In this document: positions 7,719 to 16,863 of the stretch, piece after piece
How positions within the stretch are numbered: position 1 is the stretch's first letter
Layout: each line of letters opens with the position of its first letter
Origin: Gordonia sp. KTR9
GTDB taxonomy: Bacteria; Actinomycetota; Actinomycetes; Mycobacteriales; Mycobacteriaceae
Assembly: GCF_000143885.2 (NCBI RefSeq)
Contig: NC_018581.1
Coordinates: 248,001 to 312,000, forward strand
Reading direction: 5' to 3'
DNA length: 64,000 bases
The notes under the pieces: generated by a model
What the model was told of the DNA's origin: nothing
Seen by the model: only the letters and a program-made list of their open reading frames with translations
Database searches by the model: none
Made by a program: the position numbers and the translations under genes

Positions 7719-10700
7719 CTAGTTCTTCACCGCCCGCATGGGTCCCGGTGTCCAGAGCCCGTTGTGGGTGTCGGTGGTGATGGTGAGCTCGGCGTCGGTC
7801 TGCGGGAGGATCGGGGTCAGGCTCTGGAGCATGCCCCAGTCCTTCGCCCAGTCGTTGCGCAGGTACGACGGGTAGACGCGGGGGCGCAGTTCGTTCTCGA
7901 CGATGCCCAGCGGACCGCCGGAGTCGCCGGCCATCCAACGCTGCGAGTTGACCCGTTCGCCTTCCCGGTCCGGCGAGATACGCCACTGCGGTGTCTCCAG
8001 GACCCCGTACTTGACCTGGGCGGGCCGTTGGCACGGAAACGCCAGCGCGGTCTCCCAGTCGATGAGCACCGGATCCTCGCTGCCCACCAGCGAATCGAGC
8101 GTCACCATCGACGACACGCGCGGGGGTGTGACGGCCAGCCACTGGTCGCGCAGGGTCGAGGTGTCCTCGGCGAGGACACGGACCACGGTCGCTCCGCGGG
8201 GTGCCTGGTCCATCGGGAAGCGCAGGTTGCGCCATTCGGGTGCACCACCGATGTCGAGTGGCACCATCTGTCCGGCGGGCGCCACCGTGCCGTCGGGCGC
8301 CACCCGCCCGAACTGCAACCGCACGCGCTGTCCGGGCCGGGTGACCGCGAGATCGTCGATGTACTCGACCTGCCCGGCCACCGACATGGTGACGAGCGGG
8401 CGCTCGTCGGACCTGTTCTGCGGCAGCTGATACCAGTCGGACGTGAGTCGTCCGGTGCCATTGGGGGAGTTGTACGTACCGAGGACCGGTGTCTCACTCG
8501 GCGACAGACCGAACGGCAACTTCACCGTCGACCCGTTGACCCCTGCCTGCGCGGTCCGCCCGCCGCTGGTGTCGCTGGAACCGGTCGTCGTCTCGGCCTC
8601 GGCGCTGCTGCCGTCGTCGGTCGGATCGGTCTGCGTGCGATCGACCTCGGCGGTCGAGGTCCCCGAGGAGGAACCCTCGGCTTCCTCCTCGGTCTCCTCG
8701 GACAGGTCCGACGCCACCCCGTCGGGGTCGAAACCCTCCATCCCGGTGCCGGCGAGAGCCGCGCCCGGGGAGGGATTGTTCTGCCCGGCGACCCGGGCGG
8801 GCGCCAGCAGGCCGGCGTTCGGATCGTCCTCGACCAGCACGGCGTCGGCCAGAGCGCAGGGTCGTCCCTGCAGAGCACTGACATTGGAGCTCAGCCACGA
8901 CCACGAATTGCGTTGCGTCCAGTCCGCCTTGGCGAACGAGACGAGCGTGAACAACAGCATGATGGTCGACACCACGATGATCGACGGGCTGCGCAACCGC
9001 GTGAACACCGACCGCGGCCGTCCGGCCCTGGCCACCTCGTCGACGTAGTCGTCGCGGAAGTGCTGCCACAGGCCGAGGACGGTGAGGGCCACCGCGACCG
9101 CCAGGATGCCGGTCCACAGCGGGATCCCACGGACATCGGGAACCGCGTCGCGCCAAGGAATTCCGTAGCTGCCGACGTACCACCACTGGTTGCGTCCGGC
9201 GAACGCGAGCGCGAGGACATACGCGCAGGCCGCGGCGAACAGTGTGCGATTGCGCCGACGGCGCATGATGGTGCGATCCGCGCACGCGGTCGCTACCGCG
9301 GCGAGCGCGCCACCGATCGCGGCATAGACGCCCAGCTGGTGGGTCCATTTCGTCGGCAGGAACGCCATCAGGACCGCAGAACCGGCGACCATGGCGACCA
9401 GACGCCACGTGGGAGCGGTTGCGATTCCGGGCAGCCGGCGCCGGTTGAGCAGCATCACCACGACCAGGATGAAGCTGGTGAACACGATCAGAATCCCGAA
9501 GCGACGGGCGATGCCGCCGTCGGCGGTGGGGTTCATCAGCATGTAGTAGCGCATCGGCTCCTCCCACCACTTGTTGGTGGGGCCGACCTGCCCGTTGACC
9601 GAGACCGCCTCCAGGATCGGCGCGAGCGGCTGGTCGGCGAAGATCTCGAACATCACCGCGAGACCGGCGGCGAGGATCGGCACGGCCAGCGGCCAGAATC
9701 CATCCCGCTTGCGGCGCAGTGAGAAACGCTTGAGCAACGGCCGGATCCCGGCGATGAGCGCCACCGATGCGATCACGCCGGTCGGATGGATGGTGAGGGT
9801 GAAGGCCGCCGCGATGATCCCGATCGTCAGCGGGAAGAAGCGTCCGGTCGCGATCGCGCGCTCGACGCACACCCAGGTGAAGAGAGTGCCCAGCGCGATC
9901 AGCGGCTCCACGCGCAGACCGTTGTTGTACGGCATCCAGACCGCCAGGAAGACCAGTGCCGCAGCCCAGATCGCCGGGGTCGACTCACGGACCGCACGTC
10001 CGAGACGGGGAATCGCGGCGCGGCTGATCAGCCACCACGACGCCATCGCGAACAGGAACGGCAGCAGGCGCAGCCACGGTGTCGCGGTGCTGACCTCCAT
10101 CCACGCCGACAGGTAGTGGTAATGCCAGCCGAACGGGTCCTGCGGGACACCGAAGTAGCGATAGTAGTTGTCGAGATAACCGGCCTCGCTCGCGATCCGG
10201 CCGACGGTCACCTGGTAACCGTCGTCAGCCGTGTTGCCGCCGACGAACAACCAGATCAGCAGTACGAGGGCGACGACACCGTCGACCGGGCGCACCCGCC
10301 ACCAGCCTGCCGGGAAGAGCTTGTGATGTCCGCGCGCATCCCGGGCGTCGAGGACGGCCAGTGCGGCGAGGGAGAGGATCGTCGACGCGATCCCGATCAC
10401 CAGCAGCCAGAACTTCAGCGTCGTGGGCGTGGAGACGAATCGGGTGTCGATGGTGGACCGGAACGACAGGCCCTCGGTGCTGACATCGGCCGGCAGGCCC
10501 GAGTACACGCCGATGATCTGCGGGCGGGCGTTGGGATCCCGCAGGTCGAAGGAGCGGACCGCACCCGTCTCCGACGCAGCATCCGGCAGTCCTTCGATCG
10601 AACCCCGGGTACCGTTCGTGTCGGCTGCGACGACGATGCGACAGTCGGGTGTGCTCTGCGCGGCTGCCCGAGAGGTGTTGAGCAGAACGACATTTCGCTG

Positions 10701-11168
10701 CACCACCTGGAGCGAGTCGGCGGTGGCCCGGACGAAGAGGCCGACCTTGCCCGCCTCGGCGCCGCCTTCGGGCACCGTCGACAGCAACACACCACCTGAC
10801 GCGGGCAACGATGCGCCGAGTGCGCACGGTACCGCGACGTCCATGGAGACCGGGACGAAGGACACGTTCGGGGCCGCCACGTTGCCCACCGAACCCTGCT
10901 GCGGCCAGGTCAGTTCGGCCTTGGTGTAGTCGACCGGAAGGAACGGACTGAGCAGCGCGAGGAGGATGCCGACGACTCCCGCGGCCATCGCGACGACACG
11001 CGCGGTGCCGGCGTGGCGTTCCGCGAAGCCGTTCCGGTGGTCATCCCCGGAGGATGCGGTCGCGGAGGGATTCTCGGCGGAGGAAGTCTCGGTGGTCGCC
11101 ACGTCTGCTCGTTCTTCTCCGGTGTCGGGGTTCGCCGGGCCGGCGTGCGGGTCGCTGCGGTCAGTCAT
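7719..11168 (-). CDS. embB: Arabinosyltransferase, EmbB type (second A-B pair)
   Basis: A 1149-residue GT-C (GT53) membrane arabinosyltransferase that would add arabinofuranose from decaprenyl-phospho-arabinose to arabinan outside the membrane. A cytoplasmic N-terminal tail rich in Ser/Thr/Glu precedes the first membrane segment (about residues 57-78). The acidic GT-C motif DDGY is at 315-318, followed by YYRYFGVPQDPFGWHY. About a dozen further hydrophobic segments follow, then a large C-terminal domain containing GVNGST and ending NGLWTPGPMR. TKWTHQLGVYA resembles the B/C subtype rather than EmbA. A long acidic, Ser-rich linker sits before GVNGST. The ATG overlaps the upstream embA stop by 8 nt (ATGACTGA). 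B rather than C is inferred from gene order. Confidence 0.88.
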   Translation of the reverse strand: MTDRSDPHAGPANPDTGEERADVATTETSSAENPSATASSGDDHRNGFAERHAGTARVVAMAAGVVGILLALLSPFLPVDYTKAELTWPQQGSVGNVAAPNVSFVPVSMDVAVPCALGASLPASGGVLLSTVPEGGAEAGKVGLFVRATADSLQVVQRNVVLLNTSRAAAQSTPDCRIVVAADTNGTRGSIEGLPDAASETGAVRSFDLRDPNARPQIIGVYSGLPADVSTEGLSFRSTIDTRFVSTPTTLKFWLLVIGIASTILSLAALAVLDARDARGHHKLFPAGWWRVRPVDGVVALVLLIWLFVGGNTADDGYQVTVGRIASEAGYLDNYYRYFGVPQDPFGWHYHYLSAWMEVSTATPWLRLLPFLFAMASWWLISRAAIPRLGRAVRESTPAIWAAALVFLAVWMPYNNGLRVEPLIALGTLFTWVCVERAIATGRFFPLTIGIIAAAFTLTIHPTGVIASVALIAGIRPLLKRFSLRRKRDGFWPLAVPILAAGLAVMFEIFADQPLAPILEAVSVNGQVGPTNKWWEEPMRYYMLMNPTADGGIARRFGILIVFTSFILVVVMLLNRRRLPGIATAPTWRLVAMVAGSAVLMAFLPTKWTHQLGVYAAIGGALAAVATACADRTIMRRRRNRTLFAAACAYVLALAFAGRNQWWYVGSYGIPWRDAVPDVRGIPLWTGILAVAVALTVLGLWQHFRDDYVDEVARAGRPRSVFTRLRSPSIIVVSTIMLLFTLVSFAKADWTQRNSWSWLSSNVSALQGRPCALADAVLVEDDPNAGLLAPARVAGQNNPSPGAALAGTGMEGFDPDGVASDLSEETEEEAEGSSSGTSTAEVDRTQTDPTDDGSSAEAETTTGSSDTSGGRTAQAGVNGSTVKLPFGLSPSETPVLGTYNSPNGTGRLTSDWYQLPQNRSDERPLVTMSVAGQVEYIDDLAVTRPGQRVRLQFGRVAPDGTVAPAGQMVPLDIGGAPEWRNLRFPMDQAPRGATVVRVLAEDTSTLRDQWLAVTPPRVSSMVTLDSLVGSEDPVLIDWETALAFPCQRPAQVKYGVLETPQWRISPDREGERVNSQRWMAGDSGGPLGIVENELRPRVYPSYLRNDWAKDWGMLQSLTPILPQTDAELTITTDTHNGLWTPGPMRAVKN

Positions 11169-14100
11169 CTTCGGGCACCACCCTGATCGGCCCCGGTCGG
11201 GACCATCCCCACGTGGTCGCCGTTCCCGTCTGCACGTCCGCGGGTCGTGCCTGCGGTGCCAGCGGAGTCAGGCGCTGCAGGTTGCCCCACTCGCGATACC
11301 AGTCGTTGTCGAGGTAGGTGGCGAGGGTCGCCGGTCGCGTCAGTGCCTCGACCGGTGCGAGCAACCCGCCGTCCTCGGCGGCCATCCAGGTCTTGGACTG
11401 TGAGTTGGCAATCCACGACTCGGGCAGGATCCGCCACTGCGGGAGGTCGAAGACGCCGTGGCGGGCGGTCATCGGTCGCTGGCACGGGAACACCGCGCCG
11501 GCGGCGAAGTCGATGAGCACGGGATCGGTGGAGCCGACGACGTCCTGCAGGGTCCGCAGGACGGGCGCACGAGGAGGTGTGACGGCGAGCCACTGATCTG
11601 GATCGAGGTTGTTGTCCCGGGCGATGATCCGGATCACGGACGCTTCGGCGGGTACGCGGTCCATCGGGATACGCAGGTTCCGCCACGGACGGTTGGTCCG
11701 CTCGGGGTCGATCGGGATCGCGGGAGCACCGACCTCCTCGAACCTCCCATCGGCGACATTCTGCCTGCCGAACTGCACCTCCAGCGACTGCCCGAAGTTC
11801 GGGACGCCGTCCCGGTCGAGTGTGAAGACCGCGCCGGCAGCGGTGATGACGATCAGCGGTGAGGAGTCGCGCGCGGGCAACCGGTACCAGCCGGTGGTCA
11901 GAGTGGCCTGGCCGCTGGTGGTTTCGTGACTTCCCAGCACCGGGGTGGTCGCCGGGTCGAGGCCGAAGGGGAGTGCGGCGGTACTGCCGTTGACCCCACG
12001 AGGACCCACTCCGCCGGTGGTGCCCGGATTGCTGCCGTAGACGATGAAGGTCTTCGACAGGTCCGCCGAGGTGTTCATCGCGCCGGGCTTCTGGGCCCCG
12101 GCCTGCGGCGTCAGATCCGGCTTCACCCCGTCGGGACGGAAGCCCTCGGACTGCCCCTGCAGGGTCGACGACGCCGTGCCACCGCCCGCGGGTGCCAGCA
12201 TGCCCTGATTCGGATCGGGTTCGACGAGGACGGAATCAGCCATCGCACAAGTGTTTCCGCGTGCCGAGTCCAGGTTCGCGGACAGCATGGTGAAGGTGTC
12301 CGCGCGGGTGGCCGCGGCCTTGGCGAACACCGCGAGTTCACTCACGACGATGAGGACGGCGATCACCGCGATCGGCGCGGATGCGACACCGATGCGCCAA
12401 CCGGCCGGTGCCGCCCCGCGATCATGGGCGAGCCCGGTCTCGTCGACGAAGTCCATCCGGAGGTGCTGCCAGATCGCGAACAACAGCGCCAGCACCGCCA
12501 GGGCGAGCAGCACGGTCGAGACCTGGATGCCCGCGACGACCGGTGCCTTGTCGAACCAGGCGATCCCGAAGTCGGCGGGCCACGGCCACGCGTTCTTTCC
12601 CGCCGCGGCCGCCGCGCAGGCCACCAAGATCCCGGCGACCAGGACGGACAGGTTGCGCAGCGTGCGGCGTGCCGCCTGACCGATCGCCACGCAGGCGACA
12701 GCGGCGAGCGCCGCACCGAGTCCGGCGAGGACGCCGAACTGGATGGTCCATTTGGTCGGGGTGAACGACAAGAACAGGATCGTGAGCAGGGAGGCACCCA
12801 GCGCCCGCCACACCGCGCCCGGATCGATCCCGTCGATCCGCTTGCGCCGCAGCATGATCGCCAGAACCACGAACATGGAGACGGCGAACAGCAGGACCGG
12901 GACGCGCCGGGCCAGTGCGCCGTCGGTCGTGTTCACCGCGAGGAAGTAGTAGCGGAGCAGTTCCTGGTACCAGGCCAGCGTCGGACCGACCGAGTAGCGA
13001 ATCCGCAGTGCTTCGAAGACGGTCGCGAGGGTCTGGTCCCGGAAGACGATGATGACGACCACTGCGACCCCGGCCAGTAGTGGGGCCAGCAGGGGCAGGA
13101 GACCGTCTTCGGCGCGGCGTCGGACCAGGATGCGGAGCATGGGCCGGGCACTCGCGATGAGAAGTGCGAGCGCGACGAGACCGTGCGGGGCCAGGGCGAG
13201 GGTCATCGCGGCGGTGAACGCCGCGATGACTGCCGGCAGCATCCGCCGTGTGGAGACCGTGACCTCTACCGCCCACCACGTCGCGAGGGTGCCGAGCACG
13301 ATGATGCCCTCGGTGCGCAGGCCCGAACACATCGGCAGCCAGAACGCGAGGAACACCGCGGCCCCGGTGAGCATCGCCCACTGGGACCGGCGGACGGCGC
13401 CACCCAGGCGGGGCAGCAGGACCCGGCTCAGGATGAACCAGGCGGCCAAGCCCGCCAGCAGCGATGGCAACCGCATCCACAGGCCGGTCGTCGAGATGGT
13501 CGACCAATAGGCGAGGAAGCTGTAATACCAGTCGAACGGCGCTTCGGGAATGCCGTAGAAGCGGTAGTAGTTCGCGAGGTATCCGGCGTCGGCGGCGTTG
13601 CGACCCATGTTGAGGATGTAGCCGTCATCGGGTGATCCCGCGCCGAGGAAGTGCCAGATCACGAGCGTCAGCGTCACACCGATGTCGGTGGGCCCGGGCC
13701 GGAGCACGGCGCGCCACCGGAGACGGCGACCGACGCGGCGGTGGTAACCGTGGATGCGGTCGAGACGTCCCACGGCCACGAGTGCGACGACCGCAGCTCC
13801 GACGCCGACGACCATCACCACCCACTTCAGGATCGACGGCGACGAGTCGAAGCGGTCGTCGATCGCGATGCGGACGTCGAATCCCGGGGCGGACCGGACC
13901 TGTTCGGCGGTGAGGTCGGTGAAAACGCCGGCGATCTGCGGGTTCGCCGACGGCCCGGCGAGGCCGACATCGCCGCCGCCCGCGGTGGCCGGCCCCGGGG
14001 GGAGGCCGACGAACTGCGCGCCGGTCGTCGTGGCGTCGGCGAAGATGCGGAGCTCGGCGCAGCCGGCGAGGGCGTCTCGCGGTGCCGACGCAAGTGTCTT

Positions 14101-14532
14101 GTTGCGGTTGGACACGGTGACGCCGTCGGCGCCGGCGACGACGAACAATCCGTCGTCGCGTGCTGCGGCCGCGGCCGCGGGCATCGTCGACAACACGACG
14201 GTGGACGCGTCATCGGGGGTCGTCGCCAGCACGCGGCAGGGGATCGAGATCGCGAGGTCGCGAGCGGTCTGCGCGACCAGCGGAGCGGTGACCGACGCCG
14301 ACTCGCCCGTCTGCTGCGGCCACGTGATCGACGCCGTGGACGTGCTGACCGGGAGGAAGGGCGTCAGGACCCCGGCGACGACGGCGACGACACCGGCGAC
14401 CGCGGCCACGAGGGCGACGGTGCGGGATCGGGGTTCGCCGGACGTGCGCTGCGCAGCGGTTTCGGCGGTGGTGTCGGCGCTGCCAGCGGACACTTCAGGC
14501 GACTTCGGCACAGGCGCATCGTAGTCAGCCAT
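11161..14532 (-). CDS. embA: Arabinosyltransferase, EmbA type (second A-B pair)
   Basis: A 1123-residue GT-C arabinosyltransferase of the EmbA subtype. The first membrane segment is at about 38-62. The catalytic motif PDDGY is at 301-305, followed by NYYRFYGIPEAPFDWYYS. Subtype markers recalled from mycobacterial EmbA are TKWTIQFG, IAWFDKAPVVAG, WQHLRMDF and a C-terminus of the form WGWSRPGPIRV. The soluble C-terminal half contains GVNGST and the conserved FPCQRPM. EmbA works with EmbB in mycobacteria to form the branched arabinan end, and here the genes are translationally coupled. It is 94 nt from the preceding EAL/DICT gene, so it may have its own promoter. Confidence 0.9.
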   Translation of the reverse strand: MADYDAPVPKSPEVSAGSADTTAETAAQRTSGEPRSRTVALVAAVAGVVAVVAGVLTPFLPVSTSTASITWPQQTGESASVTAPLVAQTARDLAISIPCRVLATTPDDASTVVLSTMPAAAAAARDDGLFVVAGADGVTVSNRNKTLASAPRDALAGCAELRIFADATTTGAQFVGLPPGPATAGGGDVGLAGPSANPQIAGVFTDLTAEQVRSAPGFDVRIAIDDRFDSSPSILKWVVMVVGVGAAVVALVAVGRLDRIHGYHRRVGRRLRWRAVLRPGPTDIGVTLTLVIWHFLGAGSPDDGYILNMGRNAADAGYLANYYRFYGIPEAPFDWYYSFLAYWSTISTTGLWMRLPSLLAGLAAWFILSRVLLPRLGGAVRRSQWAMLTGAAVFLAFWLPMCSGLRTEGIIVLGTLATWWAVEVTVSTRRMLPAVIAAFTAAMTLALAPHGLVALALLIASARPMLRILVRRRAEDGLLPLLAPLLAGVAVVVIIVFRDQTLATVFEALRIRYSVGPTLAWYQELLRYYFLAVNTTDGALARRVPVLLFAVSMFVVLAIMLRRKRIDGIDPGAVWRALGASLLTILFLSFTPTKWTIQFGVLAGLGAALAAVACVAIGQAARRTLRNLSVLVAGILVACAAAAAGKNAWPWPADFGIAWFDKAPVVAGIQVSTVLLALAVLALLFAIWQHLRMDFVDETGLAHDRGAAPAGWRIGVASAPIAVIAVLIVVSELAVFAKAAATRADTFTMLSANLDSARGNTCAMADSVLVEPDPNQGMLAPAGGGTASSTLQGQSEGFRPDGVKPDLTPQAGAQKPGAMNTSADLSKTFIVYGSNPGTTGGVGPRGVNGSTAALPFGLDPATTPVLGSHETTSGQATLTTGWYRLPARDSSPLIVITAAGAVFTLDRDGVPNFGQSLEVQFGRQNVADGRFEEVGAPAIPIDPERTNRPWRNLRIPMDRVPAEASVIRIIARDNNLDPDQWLAVTPPRAPVLRTLQDVVGSTDPVLIDFAAGAVFPCQRPMTARHGVFDLPQWRILPESWIANSQSKTWMAAEDGGLLAPVEALTRPATLATYLDNDWYREWGNLQRLTPLAPQARPADVQTGTATTWGWSRPGPIRVVPEDD

Positions 14533-14563
14533 GCTGTGACAAACCCAAATCCCCTGACCGGAT

Positions 14564-14606
14564 CTCGTAGCGACAATGCGCGCTATGTGCCCGTTGACGC
14601 TACGAG
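14564..14606. repeat. 9-bp inverted repeat upstream of the second embA
   Basis: CTCGTAGCG (14564-14572) and CGCTACGAG (14598-14606) are exact complements separated by 25 bp. They lie in the 93-bp gap between the end of the EAL/DICT gene and the start of the second embA. It could be an operator for the emb pair or a terminator of the upstream gene. No T-rich tract follows on the minus strand, so I favour a regulatory site weakly. Confidence 0.35.
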
Positions 14607-14625
14607 TCGCTGCGCGCGATCCGGA

Positions 14626-15834
14626 TCAGGAGAACCGCATGAGGATCGAGTGCACTGCCTGGGTGACGGTCATGCGGTCGTAGGTCTGCACGAATTCGAA
14701 GGTGCGCTCGAGATCGGGACCGGCGTCGTGCTGGTCGCGCGCCGACAGCAGGGCGGCGAAATGCGGTCCGAGTACGGCGACGTTCCACTCGTTGATGAGG
14801 TCGTCGTCGGCGTCGAGGGGCGCGCGGTGCACGTTCCCGTCCCGGATGTCGGGAAGTCCGACACCGTAGACCCCGGCCAGGCCGGTCTTCTCCGACATCT
14901 CCCGCCACCGCTTCGCGGTCCGCGAGGTGAAGTGCTCGGCGAACTGGAACGTGCCGAGGACGATCGCGGCACCGCCGATGGCCGCCTGTTCCTCCAGCGC
15001 CTTGCTCATCTCGATGAGCAGGCGCTTGTTGCCCATGCGCGGCGAGATGGAGGTCGACGCGATGCGATACGGAGTCGACTTCTCCGGGCCGGGCGTGGTC
15101 CAGACCGGCATCTCGGGCAGCGGCACGACGGTACGGCTGGCGAGCACGGCAGGATCGGTCACGGCCGGATAGAGGTCGCCGATACCGAAAACGGCGCCCA
15201 TGGTCTGCGCCGTGATCCGGCTGGCCTCGTCGTCGACGCCCTCGGCGATGACGACGGCATGGCTGCGTTCGGTGTGCGCGGCGAGCGCGTGCGCGAGGTG
15301 GGCGGCGTCGGAGCTGGTCCGCGACGTGAGCAACTCGGCGCCGGTGACGATGATGTCGGGTTCGACGAGGGAGAGCAGCGTGGCCGCGTGCTCGCTGCGG
15401 ACGAGACCGTCGACGCAGATGATCTTGCCGGCCGCCCGGGCGCGGGCGACGCGGGCTAGTGTGCGTTGCGGACTGCGCTCGACGGCGTCGGGCAGGATGA
15501 CCATGACGTGGCGTTCGAGGCTGCGCGCGGTGTCGTCGTCGAGATTGTCGATGAGGTCGAGATCGAGGGACACCAGCAGCGGCAGGATCTTGGCCAGCGA
15601 CTGCGCGCGCTGGGAGGCGGCCATCTTGCGCTTGCGCTCGTCGAGGACGGGATGTTCTTCGACCAGGCGGGCGGCGCGTTTGAGGGCGGCGGCTGTGGCG
15701 AGGCGGGTCCCGGCCGGACCCCGGAGCTGCAGTTCGACGGCGGCGAGGGCGCCGTCGGACAGCCGGCAGACCGGCGCGAACTGCATGTGGAGCTCCAGAT
15801 CATCGAACAGGGTGAATGATCGCGTTTCGGACAC
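14626..15834 (-). CDS. Degenerate EAL / DICT sensory-domain protein
   Basis: A 402-residue soluble protein. Residues about 10-235 resemble an EAL phosphodiesterase fold: FAPVCRLSDGALAAVELQLRGP at the start, a VILPDAVER strand, and AGKIICVDGLVRSEHAATLLSLVEPDIIV. The catalytic signature is eroded, with ELQL in place of EAL and VDGL in place of the DD pair, so c-di-GMP hydrolysis is unlikely. The C-terminal half (about 250-400; STSISPRMGNKRLLIEMSKALEEQA, then GTFQFAEHFT, YDRMTVTQAVHS) resembles the DICT sensory domain. Start: GTG at 15834 with GGGGAGG five nt upstream; an ATG at 15912 would add 26 residues without a ribosome-binding site. Its place between two emb pairs may be chance, or it may sense a signal for cell-wall synthesis. 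Confidence 0.65.
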   Translation of the reverse strand: MSETRSFTLFDDLELHMQFAPVCRLSDGALAAVELQLRGPAGTRLATAAALKRAARLVEEHPVLDERKRKMAASQRAQSLAKILPLLVSLDLDLIDNLDDDTARSLERHVMVILPDAVERSPQRTLARVARARAAGKIICVDGLVRSEHAATLLSLVEPDIIVTGAELLTSRTSSDAAHLAHALAAHTERSHAVVIAEGVDDEASRITAQTMGAVFGIGDLYPAVTDPAVLASRTVVPLPEMPVWTTPGPEKSTPYRIASTSISPRMGNKRLLIEMSKALEEQAAIGGAAIVLGTFQFAEHFTSRTAKRWREMSEKTGLAGVYGVGLPDIRDGNVHRAPLDADDDLINEWNVAVLGPHFAALLSARDQHDAGPDLERTFEFVQTYDRMTVTQAVHSILMRFS

Positions 15835-16159
15835 ACGTGCCTCCCCGTCAGAGCGAGAAGCGCCCCGATCGATCTGGTGGACGCGGATTGCTTCACATCC
15901 TGTTCGCGGCAAAAGCCTGTGGCCAGCGTAACAAACCGTCGGTCCACGAACATGATGAAGCGGCCCTTGGTACCCGTGGTTCCAAGCGGCGCAACGTAGT
16001 CGGGTGTGAGTCCTCGTGCTGTGTCAGTGCCTGTTCGTGCTTGTCGGTACAGAAAAGGGTGTTACCGCGGTCGCGACCAACGGGGCGGGAGGTCGCGACC
16101 GCGGCTCCGGGGGCGGGTCCGGGGGTGTGGTGACCCGCTACTCGGTCTTGTGGGCGAGG
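15835..16159. other. Intergenic stretch, no gene seen
   Basis: About 325 bp between the GTG start of the EAL/DICT gene and the end of dps. The left part must hold the EAL/DICT promoter. The right part holds the dps terminator hairpin (16065-16104). I see no credible reading frame on either strand. Confidence 0.6.
16065..16104 (-). terminator. Hairpin terminator downstream of dps
   Basis: Exact 14-bp arms CCGCGGTCGCGACC (16065-16078) and GGTCGCGACCGCGG (16091-16104) with a 12-nt loop. On the minus strand the stem is followed within about 8 nt by CCCTTTTC, a short T run. It lies 55 nt beyond the dps stop, so it fits an intrinsic terminator for dps. Confidence 0.75.
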
Positions 16160-16699
16160 TCAGCGGGCGGCGTCGGCCGCTTCCTTCTCGCCGCTGGCGC
16201 CGGCGTGCGTGAGCTCGCCGGTGTAGCTCTCCAGGTGTGCGCGGACGAACCACTGGAACTTCTCGAGCTCGGCCGTCTGTCCGATGAGGATGTCCTCGGT
16301 GATCGGGTCGATGTCGCCGATCTTGGCGATGCCGTCGCGATGCGAGGTGATGAACCCGTCATAGACGAGGTCGAGGGCGCCGAGGTGGGCCTGCGCGGTG
16401 TCGCGGCCGATGGAGTAGTCGCTCCACGAGCGGTCGGCTTCGATGGCCTTGGCGGTGCCCTTGGGCGACGCGCCGAGGGTGGCGATCCGCTCGGCGATGG
16501 TGTCGGCGTATCCGCGGACGAGTTCGACCTGCGGGTCGATCATCTCGTGCACGCCGATGAAGTTCGCGCCGACCACGTTCCAGTGGATGTGCTTGAGGGT
16601 GAGGTGCAGGTCGTTCAGCGCGCTGAGGCGCTCCTGCAGGATGCCCACGACCTCGTTGGCGGCTTCGTTGCTGAGTCCAGGTGCGGTGAATGAAGGCAT
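16160..16699 (-). CDS. dps: Dps-family DNA-binding ferritin-like protein
   Basis: A 179-residue miniferritin that oxidises and stores iron using H2O2, protecting DNA. The ferroxidase residues line up exactly with the family: His39 and His51 (HWNVVGANFIGVHEMID), Asp55, Asp66 and Glu70, matching His51/His63/Asp67/Asp78/Glu82 of E. coli Dps with a constant offset of 12. The Ala/Glu/Lys-rich C-terminal tail may aid DNA or membrane contact. It is a monocistronic unit with its own terminator, lying between the two embA-embB pairs. Dps genes are usually induced by stationary phase or oxidative stress; no such operator was identified. Function is secure; the link to the flanking cell-wall genes is probably only positional. 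Confidence 0.92.
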   Translation of the reverse strand: MPSFTAPGLSNEAANEVVGILQERLSALNDLHLTLKHIHWNVVGANFIGVHEMIDPQVELVRGYADTIAERIATLGASPKGTAKAIEADRSWSDYSIGRDTAQAHLGALDLVYDGFITSHRDGIAKIGDIDPITEDILIGQTAELEKFQWFVRAHLESYTGELTHAGASGEKEAADAAR

Positions 16700-16807
16700 G
16701 ACTCGAAACTAGGCCGGGATCGGACGTGTGACGAGGGCTCACGGCCATGAGTGACGGAACCGAGACGGCACATCACAGTGAGATAACGAAGCGTGTCCAC
16801 GTGTTTG

Positions 16808-16849
16808 CCGCGTCGACCTGGGGGAAGCAGAAACCCCAGGTCGACGCGG
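16808..16849 (-). terminator. Long perfect hairpin downstream of the first embA-embB pair
   Basis: Exact 16-bp arms CCGCGTCGACCTGGGG (16808-16823) and CCCCAGGTCGACGCGG (16834-16849) with a 10-nt loop, 15 nt beyond the embB stop and before dps. No T tract follows on the minus strand, so it would be an I-shaped terminator of the kind described in actinobacteria. The arm core GCGTCGACCTGG recurs in the hairpin at 45086-45119. Confidence 0.7.
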
Positions 16850-16863
16850 TGCTCGACGAACGG

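Noticed and set aside
7764..9722. 652-codon plus-strand frame over embB, and similar frames at 13651-15459 and 26902-28326
   Set aside because: All are shadows of the emb genes with no recognisable domain or ribosome-binding site.
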